From Bacillus pumilus (lineage in GTDB: Bacteria; Bacillota; Bacilli; Bacillales; Bacillaceae): DNA of 64,000 nt. Positions 1-8,478 of this stretch are shown here, piece after piece (positions within the stretch are counted from its first letter, which is position 1; every line of letters begins with the position of its first letter). Under the pieces are notes generated by a model, which saw nothing but the letters and a program-made list of their open reading frames with translations, was not told the origin of the DNA and did no database searches. The stretch is from assembly GCA_001938995.1 (NCBI GenBank), contig MKZN01000003.1, forward strand, positions 124,001-188,000, written 5' to 3'. The position numbers and the translations under genes were made by a program.

Positions 1-680
1 CTGATCATAAAGGAAAGCCATTTTGTATCACTTAATACGTCCCGTTCTTCTAACGCAAGATCAAAGCCAATTCCTTTTTGCATGCACCATGATTGAAGCG
101 CCTTGATTTCTTTTGTGAGGATACTTTGCAGATCTAGTTTTTCAATATATAGATCATTTTCGATATGACGTATTCGGCTTTGGTGAAGCTGAGCATCTAG
201 CAGTAAATGAATTCTAAGCCACTCGTAAGTGAGATTGGATTGAAGCGGTTGTTCTGTTATGCGATCAATCATTAAATGCATAGCGGTCAGTGGTGTTTTG
301 ACCTCGTGTATCCACGCGAGCAGTTCATCCTTTTCTTCTTCAAGTGCGACCTGCTGATCAGCCGCAAGTTGACGATAGCGAGCGATTTGCTCCGATGTTG
401 CATGATGTACGAGCTGTTCAAATGGGGAAGAGGGGGCGATACGCATTTGATGGTCTATGTTTTCGTCCCATTCGCTGAGCCTCTGATAATAGGCTGTCTC
501 CTTTCGGTAGCGGAAGAACAGAAAGACGACCATGCATAAAATAGACAACAACACGATATAAAAAAGTGAAGCAAATGGGATGGTTGTATCCAAAAATGCA
601 ACAAACAAAATGAGAACCTGCAAACTAAGGAAAAACAGAATCCAGCTTCTTCGTTCTTTTAAAAAAGCTTTCAGCATCAT
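1..680 (-). CDS. bceS: Bacitracin-type sensor histidine kinase BceS, partial (3' end outside window)
   Basis: Membrane sensor kinase that partners BceR and normally senses peptide antibiotics through a BceAB-type ABC transporter. Two hydrophobic helices (about residues 13-31 and 37-57) are separated by only a few residues, so there is almost no extracellular domain. This is the hallmark of intramembrane-sensing kinases. The H-box W-I-H-E-V-K-T-P-L-T places the phospho-acceptor at about His125. The ATP-binding domain lies beyond the window edge. The start ATG overlaps the bceR stop (ATGA), so the two are translationally coupled. The bceAB transporter genes would be expected next, off the left edge. 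Family assignment is strong; bacitracin specificity is inferred from similarity to B. subtilis BceS. Confidence 0.85.
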   Translation of the reverse strand, partial: MMLKAFLKERRSWILFFLSLQVLILFVAFLDTTIPFASLFYIVLLSILCMVVFLFFRYRKETAYYQRLSEWDENIDHQMRIAPSSPFEQLVHHATSEQIARYRQLAADQQVALEEEKDELLAWIHEVKTPLTAMHLMIDRITEQPLQSNLTYEWLRIHLLLDAQLHQSRIRHIENDLYIEKLDLQSILTKEIKALQSWCMQKGIGFDLALEERDVLSDTKWLSFMI

Positions 681-1366
681 AGACCATCCTTGTCCTTTGC
701 AAGATATCCTTGCCCCACTTTTGTTTCAATAAAGATGCCAAGACCAATCTCGTCCAGTTTTTTTCTGAGGCGATTGACGTTTACGGTCAGCGTATTATCA
801 CTTACAAACCGTTCATCTTCCCAAAGTGCTTGGATGAGGGATTCCCGGCTGACGATATGATTTTTATGCTGAACCAATTGTTTGAGAATAAAAAGCTCAT
901 TTTTCGTTAATTCGACCTCGCCTTGTTCATTTGTCACTGTGTTTTTTTCAAAATCAATCGTCGCACCGCACCATAATTTTAGGTTGGCGGGTTCTGTATT
1001 ATAGTCATGTGCGCGACGAAGAATGGCACTGACTTTGGCAATGAGCACATCAAAGTGAAAAGGCTTTTGAACGAAATCATCAGCCCCAAGCTGCATAGAC
1101 ATGACCATATCGGCAGGATGATCTCTTGATGAAAGGAAAATGATCGGAACATTTGAATGATGCCGAATCAACCGGCACCAATGAAAGCCATCGTATTTTG
1201 GCAATTGAATATCAATAATCACTAGATCAGGCTGGATGGACGTGAATTCCTGCATGACGTGCTGGAAATCGGTAATCCCATACACATCATAGGACCAGTT
1301 GACCAAACGTTCTTCGATTTCATGAAAAAGGGTTGTATCGTCTTCAATGAGTAAAATTTTAAACAA
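677..1366 (-). CDS. bceR: Response regulator BceR (OmpR family)
   Basis: DNA-binding response regulator of an antimicrobial-peptide detoxification system. The N-terminal receiver domain has the acidic pocket near residues 8-10 and phospho-acceptor Asp52 (I-I-D-I-Q-L-P-K). The C-terminal winged helix carries the typical S-D-N-T-L-T-V-N-V-N-R-L-R-K-K-L stretch. I start at the TTG giving M-F-K-I-L-L-I-E-D, as in B. subtilis BceR, although its Shine-Dalgarno is weak. Upstream in-frame GTG codons at 1373-1378 are possible alternatives. About 229 aa, close to the usual 231. It precedes bceS with a 4-bp overlap. Expected targets are the transporter genes further left. Confidence 0.85.
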   Translation of the reverse strand: MFKILLIEDDTTLFHEIEERLVNWSYDVYGITDFQHVMQEFTSIQPDLVIIDIQLPKYDGFHWCRLIRHHSNVPIIFLSSRDHPADMVMSMQLGADDFVQKPFHFDVLIAKVSAILRRAHDYNTEPANLKLWCGATIDFEKNTVTNEQGEVELTKNELFILKQLVQHKNHIVSRESLIQALWEDERFVSDNTLTVNVNRLRKKLDEIGLGIFIETKVGQGYLAKDKDGL

Positions 1367-1438
1367 AACCAGCACCACACTTTATCAATTCACTTGTAAG
1401 TATTGTAGCGAAAAAAGCGTGTGTCCGCTAGCAGTAGA

Positions 1439-1469
1439 TAAAAAAAGCAAGGGAAGAGGTCCCTTGCTT
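1439..1469 (-). terminator. Rho-independent terminator of the siderophore-binding protein gene
   Basis: A 10-bp perfect stem (1445-1454 with 1460-1469) with a 5-nt loop is followed on the minus strand by a run of T. It lies just past the stop codon at 1474. Confidence 0.9.
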
Positions 1470-1473
1470 CAAC

Positions 1474-2394
1474 TTATTTACCTAAGAAGTTCTTTTTGAA
1501 GAATGATAATTGATATTCCAGTGTAAGTGGGTCATTAAAGTAAAATTCCTCCGCGTTGACTTCGTACACACGCTTGTTTTTCACAGCAGGGATGGATTTG
1601 TAAATTTCACTGTTCTGAAATGAATTGTCCATTTCGCTGTTTTTACTAATAATCATATAGTCTCCAGCAAATTCAGGAATGACTTCTTGTGATACCGCGT
1701 AATAGCCAGGTTTTAGCGCTTTTTCTTTTACTTTTTCAGGCATTTTTAATTTCATTTCTTGGTAGAGAATCTCTGTTCCACGGCCCCAAGCATCTCCAAA
1801 TACGTAGAGATCTTTTGTGCCACTTTCAAACACAGAGACGGTTGCATCTTCTCCAATGTTTGCTTTGATTTCTTTACCAGCATCAGCTGCTCGTTTTTTG
1901 AAATCTTTCACCCATGCTTTTGCTTCTTTTTCTTTGTTCAATACTTTTCCAATTTCAATATGCTGTTGCAGGTAATCGACTTTGTTGTATGTAAACAACA
2001 CAGTCGGTGCGATTTTTTTTAGTTTTTCTACATTTTTTGTATTGCTTAGGCCGATGATGACATCAGGATTAAGCTTCATGATTTTCTCAACATTTTCATC
2101 AGTGACTTGTTCTACATTTTTTAATTCTTTTTTGAAGCGAGGATTCTTTTTTGACCAAGAGTCAACGCCAACAAGGTTCACATCAAGTGACATGACATTG
2201 CCTGTATAAGAACCAAGAACAACCACACGTTTTGGGTTAGCTGGCAGTTTCACAGGTCCATTTTCTGATTGATATGTAATCGTGTCAGATGATGTCGATT
2301 GATTTCCTTTATTTGAGGAAGAGTTGCTGCTATTGCCACATGCGCTCAACGCAAGCACAAAGATGAGCATCAGAGGGAACAATAATTTCTTCAT
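1474..2394 (-). CDS. Iron-siderophore ABC transporter substrate-binding lipoprotein (FhuD/YxeB-like)
   Basis: Extracellular lipoprotein expected to capture a ferric siderophore, most likely a hydroxamate, and deliver it to an ABC importer. The signal peptide ends in a lipobox L-S-A-C with lipidated Cys19, followed by a Ser/Asn-rich linker. The rest fits the helical-backbone type III periplasmic-binding fold, with N-P-K-R-V-V-V early and a V-F-G-D-A-W-G-R-G segment resembling FhuD and YxeB. I chose the internal ATG at 2394 because AAAGGAG lies correctly upstream and it begins the signal peptide; an upstream ATG at 2421 would add nine residues before it. No permease or ATPase gene is adjacent, so it probably shares a transporter encoded elsewhere. 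A Fur box lies upstream. Exact ligand unknown. Confidence 0.85.
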   Translation of the reverse strand: MKKLLFPLMLIFVLALSACGNSSNSSSNKGNQSTSSDTITYQSENGPVKLPANPKRVVVLGSYTGNVMSLDVNLVGVDSWSKKNPRFKKELKNVEQVTDENVEKIMKLNPDVIIGLSNTKNVEKLKKIAPTVLFTYNKVDYLQQHIEIGKVLNKEKEAKAWVKDFKKRAADAGKEIKANIGEDATVSVFESGTKDLYVFGDAWGRGTEILYQEMKLKMPEKVKEKALKPGYYAVSQEVIPEFAGDYMIISKNSEMDNSFQNSEIYKSIPAVKNKRVYEVNAEEFYFNDPLTLEYQLSFFKKNFLGK

Positions 2395-2447
2395 GAATGT
2401 AGACTCCTTTGAAATCGGCACATAGCCGGATATTTGGTTGAATTAGT

Positions 2448-2466
2448 GATAATGATAATTATTATC
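2448..2466 (-). promoter_or_regulatory. Fur box upstream of the siderophore-binding lipoprotein gene
   Basis: The 19-mer GATAATGATAATTATTATC differs from the classical Fur consensus at one position. It sits in a longer perfect dyad (AGTGATAAT...ATTATCACT, 2445-2469). It is 54 nt upstream of the start codon, where it would block a promoter when iron is plentiful. Confidence 0.9.
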
Positions 2467-2541
2467 ACTTGAATATCATATCATAAAGTAGCGGTCTGTT
2501 GTCAATTACATTTTGTCAGTAGGTGATAACATATTTGTCGC

Positions 2542-2583
2542 ATAAAAAAACAAAAGATCGAGGTACATGACCTGATCTTTTGC
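2542..2583 (-). terminator. Terminator of the desKR operon
   Basis: An 8-bp stem AAAAGATC/GATCTTTT (2552-2559 with 2574-2581) with an inner GGT/ACC pairing is followed on the minus strand by T-rich sequence. It lies immediately past the desR stop. Confidence 0.85.
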
Positions 2584-2585
2584 TT

Positions 2586-3185
2586 CTATTTAAACCAGCC
2601 TTTTTCTTTTGATCGTGTGATGGCTTCGATTCGATTTTTCACTTCTAGTTTGTCTAAAATAATGGATATGTAGTTACGGACAGTACCGCTTTTGATGCTG
2701 AGTTCTTTTGCGATTTCCTTTGTGTTTTTGCCGTCTGCAACGAGCTCAAGGACGGATCTCTCTCGTTCGGTTAAAGGGTTTTCGTCGCTGTATAAGTCCT
2801 CCATCAGTTCAGGTGCATATACCTTCTTGCCCTTCATCACGCTGCGAATGGCACTTGCCAGTTCTTCACTAGGGCTATCTTTGAGCATATATCCATTCAC
2901 ACCGGCTTTTAGCGCCCTTTGAAAATAACCGGAACGGGCAAAGGTCGTTAAAATGATGATTTTGACATCCGTTTCTTTGAGTTCCTCTGCAGCATCGAGG
3001 CCCGTTTTCCCTGGCATTTCAATATCCATTAAGCAAATATCTACTGGGTGCTTTTTGGCAAAGTCGATAGCATCTTGACCGTTTGTGCCTTTACCAACAA
3101 CCGCCATATCCTCTTCTAAATCGAGAAGTGAACCGAGTGCACCGAGCAGCATTTGCTGGTCTTCTGCAATGAAGATGTTGATCAT
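2586..3185 (-). CDS. desR: Cold-response regulator DesR (NarL/LuxR family)
   Basis: Response regulator that activates the fatty-acid desaturase gene when phosphorylated by DesK in the cold. The receiver domain has acidic residues E8-D9 and phospho-acceptor Asp54 (L-M-D-I-E-M-P-G). The C-terminal LuxR-type helix-turn-helix begins around residue 137 (L-T-E-R-E-R-S-V-L-E-L-V-A-D-G). 199 aa is normal for DesR. The AGGAGG Shine-Dalgarno is well placed, and the start lies 11 bp after desK, so the two form one operon. Identity rests on similarity to B. subtilis DesR plus the desK and des neighbours. Confidence 0.93.
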   Translation of the reverse strand: MINIFIAEDQQMLLGALGSLLDLEEDMAVVGKGTNGQDAIDFAKKHPVDICLMDIEMPGKTGLDAAEELKETDVKIIILTTFARSGYFQRALKAGVNGYMLKDSPSEELASAIRSVMKGKKVYAPELMEDLYSDENPLTERERSVLELVADGKNTKEIAKELSIKSGTVRNYISIILDKLEVKNRIEAITRSKEKGWFK

Positions 3186-3196
3186 TTCATAACCTC

Positions 3197-4318
3197 CTAT
3201 TCTCTTGCGTTTGAATCATTTGGAATACTCATAATCAGTTTGGTCCCGCCATCTGTATCAATGTGCAGGCGTCCATTTGCAAACTCTAATCTTTCTCTAA
3301 TTCCTAAAAGACCATGTCCTTTTGCCTGAAAGGGTGGATGATCTCCTTTAAACGTGCCATCATCTTCAACGGTGATGACTGCTTCTTTTGACTTTTGATG
3401 AATGGTGATCTTACAGACAGTGGCATCACTGTGCTTGACGACATTCGTGACAGCTTCTTTCATACACATGCTCACAATGTTTTCATTGAGAAGAGAGATG
3501 TGTTTTGGTGCTTCCTTTTCATCATAGATCAGTTCAATACCGGCTGCTTCAAGGATTTGACGAATGTTGGATATTTCGTCCTTAATGCGTAATCCTTTCA
3601 TGGAGGAAACGATTTTCCTCACCTCATTGAGAGAGGTTCTGGCGGTTTGCTGAACACTTTTTAATTCGGCACGAGCTTGTTCTGGATCTTTATAAATGAG
3701 TTTTCGAGCAAGGTCACTCTTTAACCCGATGAGTGAAAGCTTTTGTCCAAGGGTGTCATGGAGATCACGCGCAATACGTTGCCTTTCTTCATGCTTCACA
3801 AGGTCGGCGATCCGCTCATTGGCAAATTCTAATTTCTCTTCAAGCCGTTCCCGTTCCTTCCTGCTACGAATGCTAAGAGGGAGGAGGACGGCGCTAATGA
3901 GTGTGATGACCACAAAGGGAATTTGAGTCAGAAACCAGCCCTTTTTCAGAATGAGACTGAAATTCACCGCAACGGCAGCGCTACCCAGATGAGTATAGTA
4001 CATAATATAAAAGGGAACTTTTCTTTTAATATGTCCATTGAAATAAGCAATGCAAAAAGCGAAATAAATGTAGCTATACAGCATGACATAGCCGGTAGAG
4101 ATCGCAATCAATAGAAGACCGAATACATACAAAGACCACCCTTTTGACACAAAGGCAAACCGGTAAATGGAAAAAAAGACAACATTCAAAATAATACCGA
4201 TCACTATATTTAAAGTTGAAGGGGTCTTGAAAATAAAGTAAAAGGGCAGGATGAAAAAAATGGCCCATATATACGGGGAAATTCCGTGCAATTTTTGAAT
4301 TTTAAAATGTTTTTTCAC
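3197..4318 (-). CDS. desK: Membrane thermosensor histidine kinase DesK
   Basis: Sensor kinase that measures membrane order or thickness and switches between kinase and phosphatase states to control DesR. The first 150 residues hold four to five transmembrane segments. They are followed by a charged coiled-coil linker (about 151-180) and the HisKA_3 motif A-R-D-L-H-D-T-L-G-Q-K-L with phospho-acceptor His187. The HATPase domain has N-boxes and a G-H-G-L-L-G-I-R-E-R motif near the C-terminus. 373 aa compares with about 370 in B. subtilis. The N-terminal region is rich in Lys and aromatic residues near the interface, as expected for the 'sunken-buoy' sensing helix known in this family. Confidence 0.93.
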   Translation of the reverse strand: MKKHFKIQKLHGISPYIWAIFFILPFYFIFKTPSTLNIVIGIILNVVFFSIYRFAFVSKGWSLYVFGLLLIAISTGYVMLYSYIYFAFCIAYFNGHIKRKVPFYIMYYTHLGSAAVAVNFSLILKKGWFLTQIPFVVITLISAVLLPLSIRSRKERERLEEKLEFANERIADLVKHEERQRIARDLHDTLGQKLSLIGLKSDLARKLIYKDPEQARAELKSVQQTARTSLNEVRKIVSSMKGLRIKDEISNIRQILEAAGIELIYDEKEAPKHISLLNENIVSMCMKEAVTNVVKHSDATVCKITIHQKSKEAVITVEDDGTFKGDHPPFQAKGHGLLGIRERLEFANGRLHIDTDGGTKLIMSIPNDSNARE

Positions 4319-4395
4319 CGGCAGTCACCTTTTCCCATTTCATTCTTCTTACTACTGTATCAAATTGAGCACATGACCGCATCCTGAAAATACAA

Positions 4396-4425
4396 CAAGC
4401 TCCTTCTATTGTCAGAAAGAGCTTG
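4396..4425 (-). terminator. Stem-loop terminating the des transcript
   Basis: A 12-bp stem with one wobble and a 6-nt loop lies between the des stop and the desK start. The T-tract after it is interrupted (TTGTTGTATTTT), so some readthrough into desKR is likely. Confidence 0.65.
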
Positions 4426-4432
4426 CGTTTGT

Positions 4433-5482
4433 TTATGCATTCTTCTTGAGAATGTCTCCTTTGATGACAGGTGGTCTACTCGCTACTCGAGCTTCTTTAA
4501 ACGTGACAAATGCTTTTAACTCTTCATCCCAAAGTCTAAATTTCATTGATTCAATACTTGTTTTCAATGTAATTGTTGGTACATTTTGCAGTGGCTCACT
4601 CTGGTCATGTGCATGTTCTAAATGATAATTCGGCACCCTTGGGCTTAAATGATGCACATGATGATACCCGATATTGCCTGTTAACCATTGAAGAAGTTTT
4701 GGTAATTTGTAAAAAGAGCTGCCTTCTACAGCTGCCTGCACATAATTCCAATGCTCATCTGCTTCAAAATAAGAATCTTCAAAGGTATGCTGTACATAAA
4801 ACAACCATACTCCGATGGATCCAGAAATGAGGAAGATCGGACCTTGAACAAGAAGGAAGCCTTGCCAGCCAAACAGAAGACATGTTGCGACTGCTAAAAG
4901 AATAATGGACATGTTTGTGAAATAGGTATTCCAGCGCTCTTTTTTACGCGCACTTTTCACGTTAAAGCGGTTTTGAATCAGGAATACAAAGATCGGTCCT
5001 AAAATAAACATCACAAATGGATTACGGTAGAATCTATAACGAATTTTCGTCCATACGGATGCTTCTTGATATTCTTTGACTGTCAAAAGCCAAATGTCAC
5101 CCGTTCCTCGTTTATCTAAATTACTGCTTGTGGCATGGTGAATGGAATGACTTCTTTGCCATTGAAGATAAGGGAAAAGCGTAAATACTCCTGTTAAAAA
5201 ACCGAACAGGTGATTCAGCGGCTTCTGTTTAAAAAAGGATTGGTGGCAGCAGTCGTGGAAAATGATAAACACACGAACTAAAAAACCAGCTGCAATCACT
5301 GCAATAAAGAGGGTTAAAAGGTAGGAGATGTTCAGACTATAATAGGCTAGAAACCAAAGTGCAAAAAATGGGACAAATGTATTGAACAGCTGCATCATAC
5401 TTTTTTTCGAATCAGCACCAGAAAATTGACTAACTTGTTTTCTTAAAGTGGCTTGCTGCTGAGTGTTTGTTTGAGTCGTCAT
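4433..5482 (-). CDS. des: Acyl-lipid fatty acid desaturase Des
   Basis: Membrane di-iron desaturase that introduces a cis double bond (delta-5 in B. subtilis) into phospholipid acyl chains after cold shock, restoring fluidity. All three histidine boxes are present: H76-D-C-C-H80, H112-S-I-H-H116 and H274-H-V-H-H278. Hydrophobic helices flank them (about 35-72, 92-105, 157-171, 192-231). Length 349 aa compares with 352 in B. subtilis. It is the first gene before desKR, with its own promoter and a palindromic operator upstream. In B. subtilis this trio sits elsewhere on the chromosome, so its placement beside dbpA is a rearrangement. Confidence 0.95.
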   Translation of the reverse strand: MTTQTNTQQQATLRKQVSQFSGADSKKSMMQLFNTFVPFFALWFLAYYSLNISYLLTLFIAVIAAGFLVRVFIIFHDCCHQSFFKQKPLNHLFGFLTGVFTLFPYLQWQRSHSIHHATSSNLDKRGTGDIWLLTVKEYQEASVWTKIRYRFYRNPFVMFILGPIFVFLIQNRFNVKSARKKERWNTYFTNMSIILLAVATCLLFGWQGFLLVQGPIFLISGSIGVWLFYVQHTFEDSYFEADEHWNYVQAAVEGSSFYKLPKLLQWLTGNIGYHHVHHLSPRVPNYHLEHAHDQSEPLQNVPTITLKTSIESMKFRLWDEELKAFVTFKEARVASRPPVIKGDILKKNA

Positions 5483-5518
5483 GAAAGCTCAAGTCCTTTC
5501 CGTTTCTTTCTACTTCAA

Positions 5519-5587
5519 AGTATAGAAGGAAAAAGACGATGCTCATAGTAGCACCCATCATGTATCGAACATGACATTTGTCATGTT
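5519..5587 (-). promoter_or_regulatory. Cold-inducible des promoter with candidate DesR operator
   Basis: On the minus strand a TATACT -10 (5519-5524) has no good -35, as expected for an activator-dependent promoter. A perfect 8-4-8 palindrome AACATGACATTTGTCATGTT (5568-5587) lies at about -56 to -75 from the predicted start. That matches where I recall DesR binding at B. subtilis des. A looser GTCATG-like half-site is adjacent at 5579-5592. The operator assignment is inference. Confidence 0.65.
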
Positions 5588-5639
5588 GGTCATTGGAAAG
5601 GCTGATATATCAATGTTTGTGAGCTCATATGAACATAAT

Positions 5640-5670
5640 AAAAAAAGCGAAGACATTGTGGTCTTCGCTT
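5640..5670 (-). terminator. Terminator of dbpA
   Basis: A 10-bp perfect stem AAGCGAAGAC/GTCTTCGCTT with a 6-nt loop is followed by seven T on the minus strand. It begins within the dbpA stop codon. Confidence 0.9.
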
Positions 5671-7112
5671 TAAGCACGTGCTTCATGGACTTTCAGTTGC
5701 TTTCCTTTAATGGTCGTATGGCGCATTGCTTTCAGTACGAGTGGACCTTTACCATTTAAAATATCCACGTACGTTTTCATTTCTTGTATGGAGATAATGC
5801 CGATGTCCTCAAAAGTCACACCTTCAATTTTCGCAATGGTACCGACGAAATCAACGGCGCGTAGCTTCTTTTTCTTACCACCATTAAAATAGAGCTTCAT
5901 AATATCCTGCTCTACTCCAGTCTGTTTATTGTTCGTCTGGAGAGGTGTGTCGATCTTTTCTTCGAAGCTTGTGACATGCTGCTCCGCCTCTTCCTTTGTA
6001 GGGTAAGGCTGCGTTTGAAAATCAATGCCCGCCTCTTTTTGTAATTCATGAATGAGCGGCTGAGCATGTTTTGTCATAAATGCAATCGTTTTTCCGCTTT
6101 TACCAGCTCTGCCTGTTCTTCCAGTTCGATGGATGTAGCGTTCTTTTTCATATGGCAGGTCGTAATGAATGACGTGTGTCATATCGCTCACATCAATTCC
6201 TCTAGCAGCGATGTCTGTTGCCACAAGATAACGGAATTCACCATTTTTGAATTCATCCATGACAGCAAAACGATCTTCCTGTCTCATGCCACCATGAATT
6301 TTGTCACACGGAACATCCCAATCGTCTAGCTTCATTGTTAATTCATTCACTCGCTCTTGCGTATTGCAGAAAATAATACAGCGATCTGGATTTTCAATGA
6401 CGATGATTCGTTGGAGAAGTGAAAACTTTGCGTCTTCCTCTGTTTCAATGAGCGCATGGGTGATCTGCTGTACAGGTGTTTTCGCAGGCGCCACCTCAAT
6501 CATTTTGGGGGACTGTAAAAATTGCTCGCTCAGTTCCTTCATTTCGTCAGACATCGTTGCTGAAAATAACATCGACATGCGTTGTGGCGGGAGGTGCTGA
6601 ATAATGGCTGATACTTGATCAACAAATCCCATGTTCAGCATTTCATCTGCTTCATCTAAAACGAAAAATTTGAGTCCATCTAAAGATAGAGTGCCCTTTT
6701 CAAGGTGATCCAAAATTCGTCCGGGCGTCCCGCAAACAATATGATTTTTTTGTGCAAGCTCTAATTTCTGTGCTTTAAAAGGGGCCTTCCCATAGACAGC
6801 AGCTGCTTTGATTCGTTTAAATCGTCCAAGGCTGGTGAGATCCTGTTTGACCTGCATGGCGAGCTCGCGTGTTGGGACGAGAATGAGGGCTTGAGGTTTA
6901 TTTTCATACCAGTCCACCATTTCGCAGATTGGCAGTCCATAAGCTACGGTCTTTCCGCTACCTGTCTGAGATTGGACGATGAGATCTTGCTTTGAAAATG
7001 CGACCGATAATGTTTCGTGCTGTACAGGTGTAGGTGTATGGAAGTGAAGCGCTTCTAACGCTTGTTTTAATTCATGGCTTAACGGATATTGATCAAAATG
7101 TTGTAATGGCAT
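5670..7112 (-). CDS. dbpA: DEAD-box ATP-dependent RNA helicase DbpA (YxiN)
   Basis: RNA helicase that acts on 23S rRNA hairpin 92 during assembly of the large ribosomal subunit. The N-terminal RecA domain has Walker A S-Q-T-G-S-G-K-T (about 48-55), P-T-R-E-L-A, D-E-A-D and S-A-T motifs. The second RecA domain has A-R-G-I-D and [10 protein letters not shown]. Residues from about 400 form the RRM-like rRNA-binding domain specific to DbpA, beginning [13 protein letters not shown]. 480 aa matches the B. subtilis protein (479). The gene is monocistronic here. Its position beside the desaturase locus is suggestive of cold function, but that link is only positional. Confidence 0.95.
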   Translation of the reverse strand: MPLQHFDQYPLSHELKQALEALHFHTPTPVQHETLSVAFSKQDLIVQSQTGSGKTVAYGLPICEMVDWYENKPQALILVPTRELAMQVKQDLTSLGRFKRIKAAAVYGKAPFKAQKLELAQKNHIVCGTPGRILDHLEKGTLSLDGLKFFVLDEADEMLNMGFVDQVSAIIQHLPPQRMSMLFSATMSDEMKELSEQFLQSPKMIEVAPAKTPVQQITHALIETEEDAKFSLLQRIIVIENPDRCIIFCNTQERVNELTMKLDDWDVPCDKIHGGMRQEDRFAVMDEFKNGEFRYLVATDIAARGIDVSDMTHVIHYDLPYEKERYIHRTGRTGRAGKSGKTIAFMTKHAQPLIHELQKEAGIDFQTQPYPTKEEAEQHVTSFEEKIDTPLQTNNKQTGVEQDIMKLYFNGGKKKKLRAVDFVGTIAKIEGVTFEDIGIISIQEMKTYVDILNGKGPLVLKAMRHTTIKGKQLKVHEARA

Positions 7113-7195
7113 TGAGTTCTCCTTTTCGTAAGCTAAGGCTTACGTTCATACTTGTGACATCATACCATATCTACGACTGTCGCGAAAAAAGAATC

Positions 7196-7222
7196 AAAAA
7201 AAAGCCCCGTATAGGAGCTTTT
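7196..7222 (-). terminator. Terminator of the NAD kinase gene
   Basis: A 7-bp stem with one G-U pair (AAGCTCC/GGGGCTT on the minus strand) is followed by a T-run directly after the stop. Confidence 0.85.
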
Positions 7223-8026
7223 TTAAAGGAATCTGCGTTTGACTTTCTCCCAATAGGAGTTGTCCTTTAATTTGACTGTCTTAATGACTTTGCCAGACAG
7301 TCCGATGTCAATTTGTTTCACATGTTTCGTGCCTAATGCTTCATTATCAAGACCAATGATTGGGTGATCATTCCCGTCTTGGACGATATTTAGCGTTAGC
7401 TTACGTTCATCGCTTAATATAAATGGTGCGCCAAGTGTCCGGTACGAGTTGTTATTGAGCGACGCAAGCTCAGTCACTTGCATACAAGGGATCATCGGGT
7501 CAACTACAGCTCCGCCCACTGATTTATTGTAAGCAGTTGAGCCGGTTGGAGTGGAGATGATCATGCCGTCGCCTCGAAAGGTTTCGAAGTGAAGATCATC
7601 TATAAATACGTCGATGACAAATGTTTTAATGATGCTAGAGCGGATCGATAGTTCATTTAAACAATGAAACTGATTTGTATGATCAACGCTCACATCAATA
7701 ATTGGATATTTTCTTACTTCAATTTTTTCGGTGTTCATGGCATCAATCATCTTATCAAAATGCTCTAATGAAAAATCGCAGTATAAGTGCGAATTCTCTG
7801 TTTTTGATACCCCTACGTACAAGCAATCATCACGGAAATTCGTTTTCCGAACGGCTTGAAGAAATGTGCCATCCCCACCAATTGAAGCAATAATATGGGC
7901 ATCTTCTGCACGCTTTACGACTTGAAAGCCTTGCTCGGTCGCAAGCTTTTCCAGAGAAGAAATGTGCTCATCCAATTCATGATCTTTTTTGTAAAAGAAA
8001 AATACGTTGCGACGATTGTCTGTCAT
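7223..8026 (-). CDS. ppnKB: NAD kinase 2 (PpnKB/NadF2 type)
   Basis: Cytosolic kinase that phosphorylates NAD to NADP. The G-G-D-G-T loop (50-54) binds phosphate, and L-N-E and T-P-T-G-S-T-A-Y complete the NAD-binding site. I start at the ATG giving M-T-D-N-R-R-N-V because AAGGGGAG lies upstream and the resulting 267 aa equals the B. subtilis YtdI/PpnKB length. The reading frame continues open for 35 further codons upstream without a Shine-Dalgarno. This is the second paralogue of the two found in Bacillus. It is transcribed away from sppA. A 20-bp palindrome sits 45-64 nt upstream of the start. Confidence 0.93.
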   Translation of the reverse strand: MTDNRRNVFFFYKKDHELDEHISSLEKLATEQGFQVVKRAEDAHIIASIGGDGTFLQAVRKTNFRDDCLYVGVSKTENSHLYCDFSLEHFDKMIDAMNTEKIEVRKYPIIDVSVDHTNQFHCLNELSIRSSIIKTFVIDVFIDDLHFETFRGDGMIISTPTGSTAYNKSVGGAVVDPMIPCMQVTELASLNNNSYRTLGAPFILSDERKLTLNIVQDGNDHPIIGLDNEALGTKHVKQIDIGLSGKVIKTVKLKDNSYWEKVKRRFL

Positions 8027-8478
8027 TGACGTTCTCCCCTTTGTTGTCAAAAATAGATTTCCATTCATAAAGGGCTTACATGTAAACCCTTTCTCACATT
8101 TTACACTTTTTTCATATGAAAGTAAAAACATTCGAAACCCGTTAAAAGGAAAGAGGGCATCGGCTCTTCAGAAATGAGTCAATATATGTGATTCAAACAT
8201 GGCATCTATTGAGCCATATTCAGTAGATGTTTTCTTACAGAAGAAAGGATTAGGTGTTTCGTTGCGGTGAACATCTATGCTAATAGATGTGAGAAGAAGG
8301 ATAAAAAAGCCATTTTCCCATATAAGGCATTTGCCTTTAAACGATGGAAAGTTGATCGTCATTTAAGATAGGTGCTATCATATGTTGAAATGAAATGTAA
8401 AAAACGACAAATGCTGTGAAACATTTCATGTAATGATTCGTATGAATTTGTAGTGAGTGAAAAAGGAGGAGAAAGAAA
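8027..8478. other. Intergenic region between NAD kinase and sppA
   Basis: No convincing gene is seen in these 450 bp; short minus-strand reading frames here lack ribosome sites. It holds a near-perfect palindrome at 8071-8090, two hairpins sharing the arms CATCTA/TAGATG (8213-8229 and 8271-8290), and the sigma-W promoter of sppA at 8417-8442. Confidence 0.7.
8417..8442 (+). promoter_or_regulatory. Sigma-W promoter of sppA-yteJ
   Basis: TGAAAC (8417-8422), a 16-bp spacer and CGTA (8439-8442) match the ECF sigma-W consensus exactly. It lies 37 nt upstream of the sppA start. The operon is in the sigma-W cell-envelope stress regulon of B. subtilis. Confidence 0.9.

Noticed and set aside
276-539. 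Plus-strand ORF of 87 codons opposite bceS
   Set aside because: It is a shadow of the kinase gene, which has intact motifs in the opposite frame, and it has no ribosome site.
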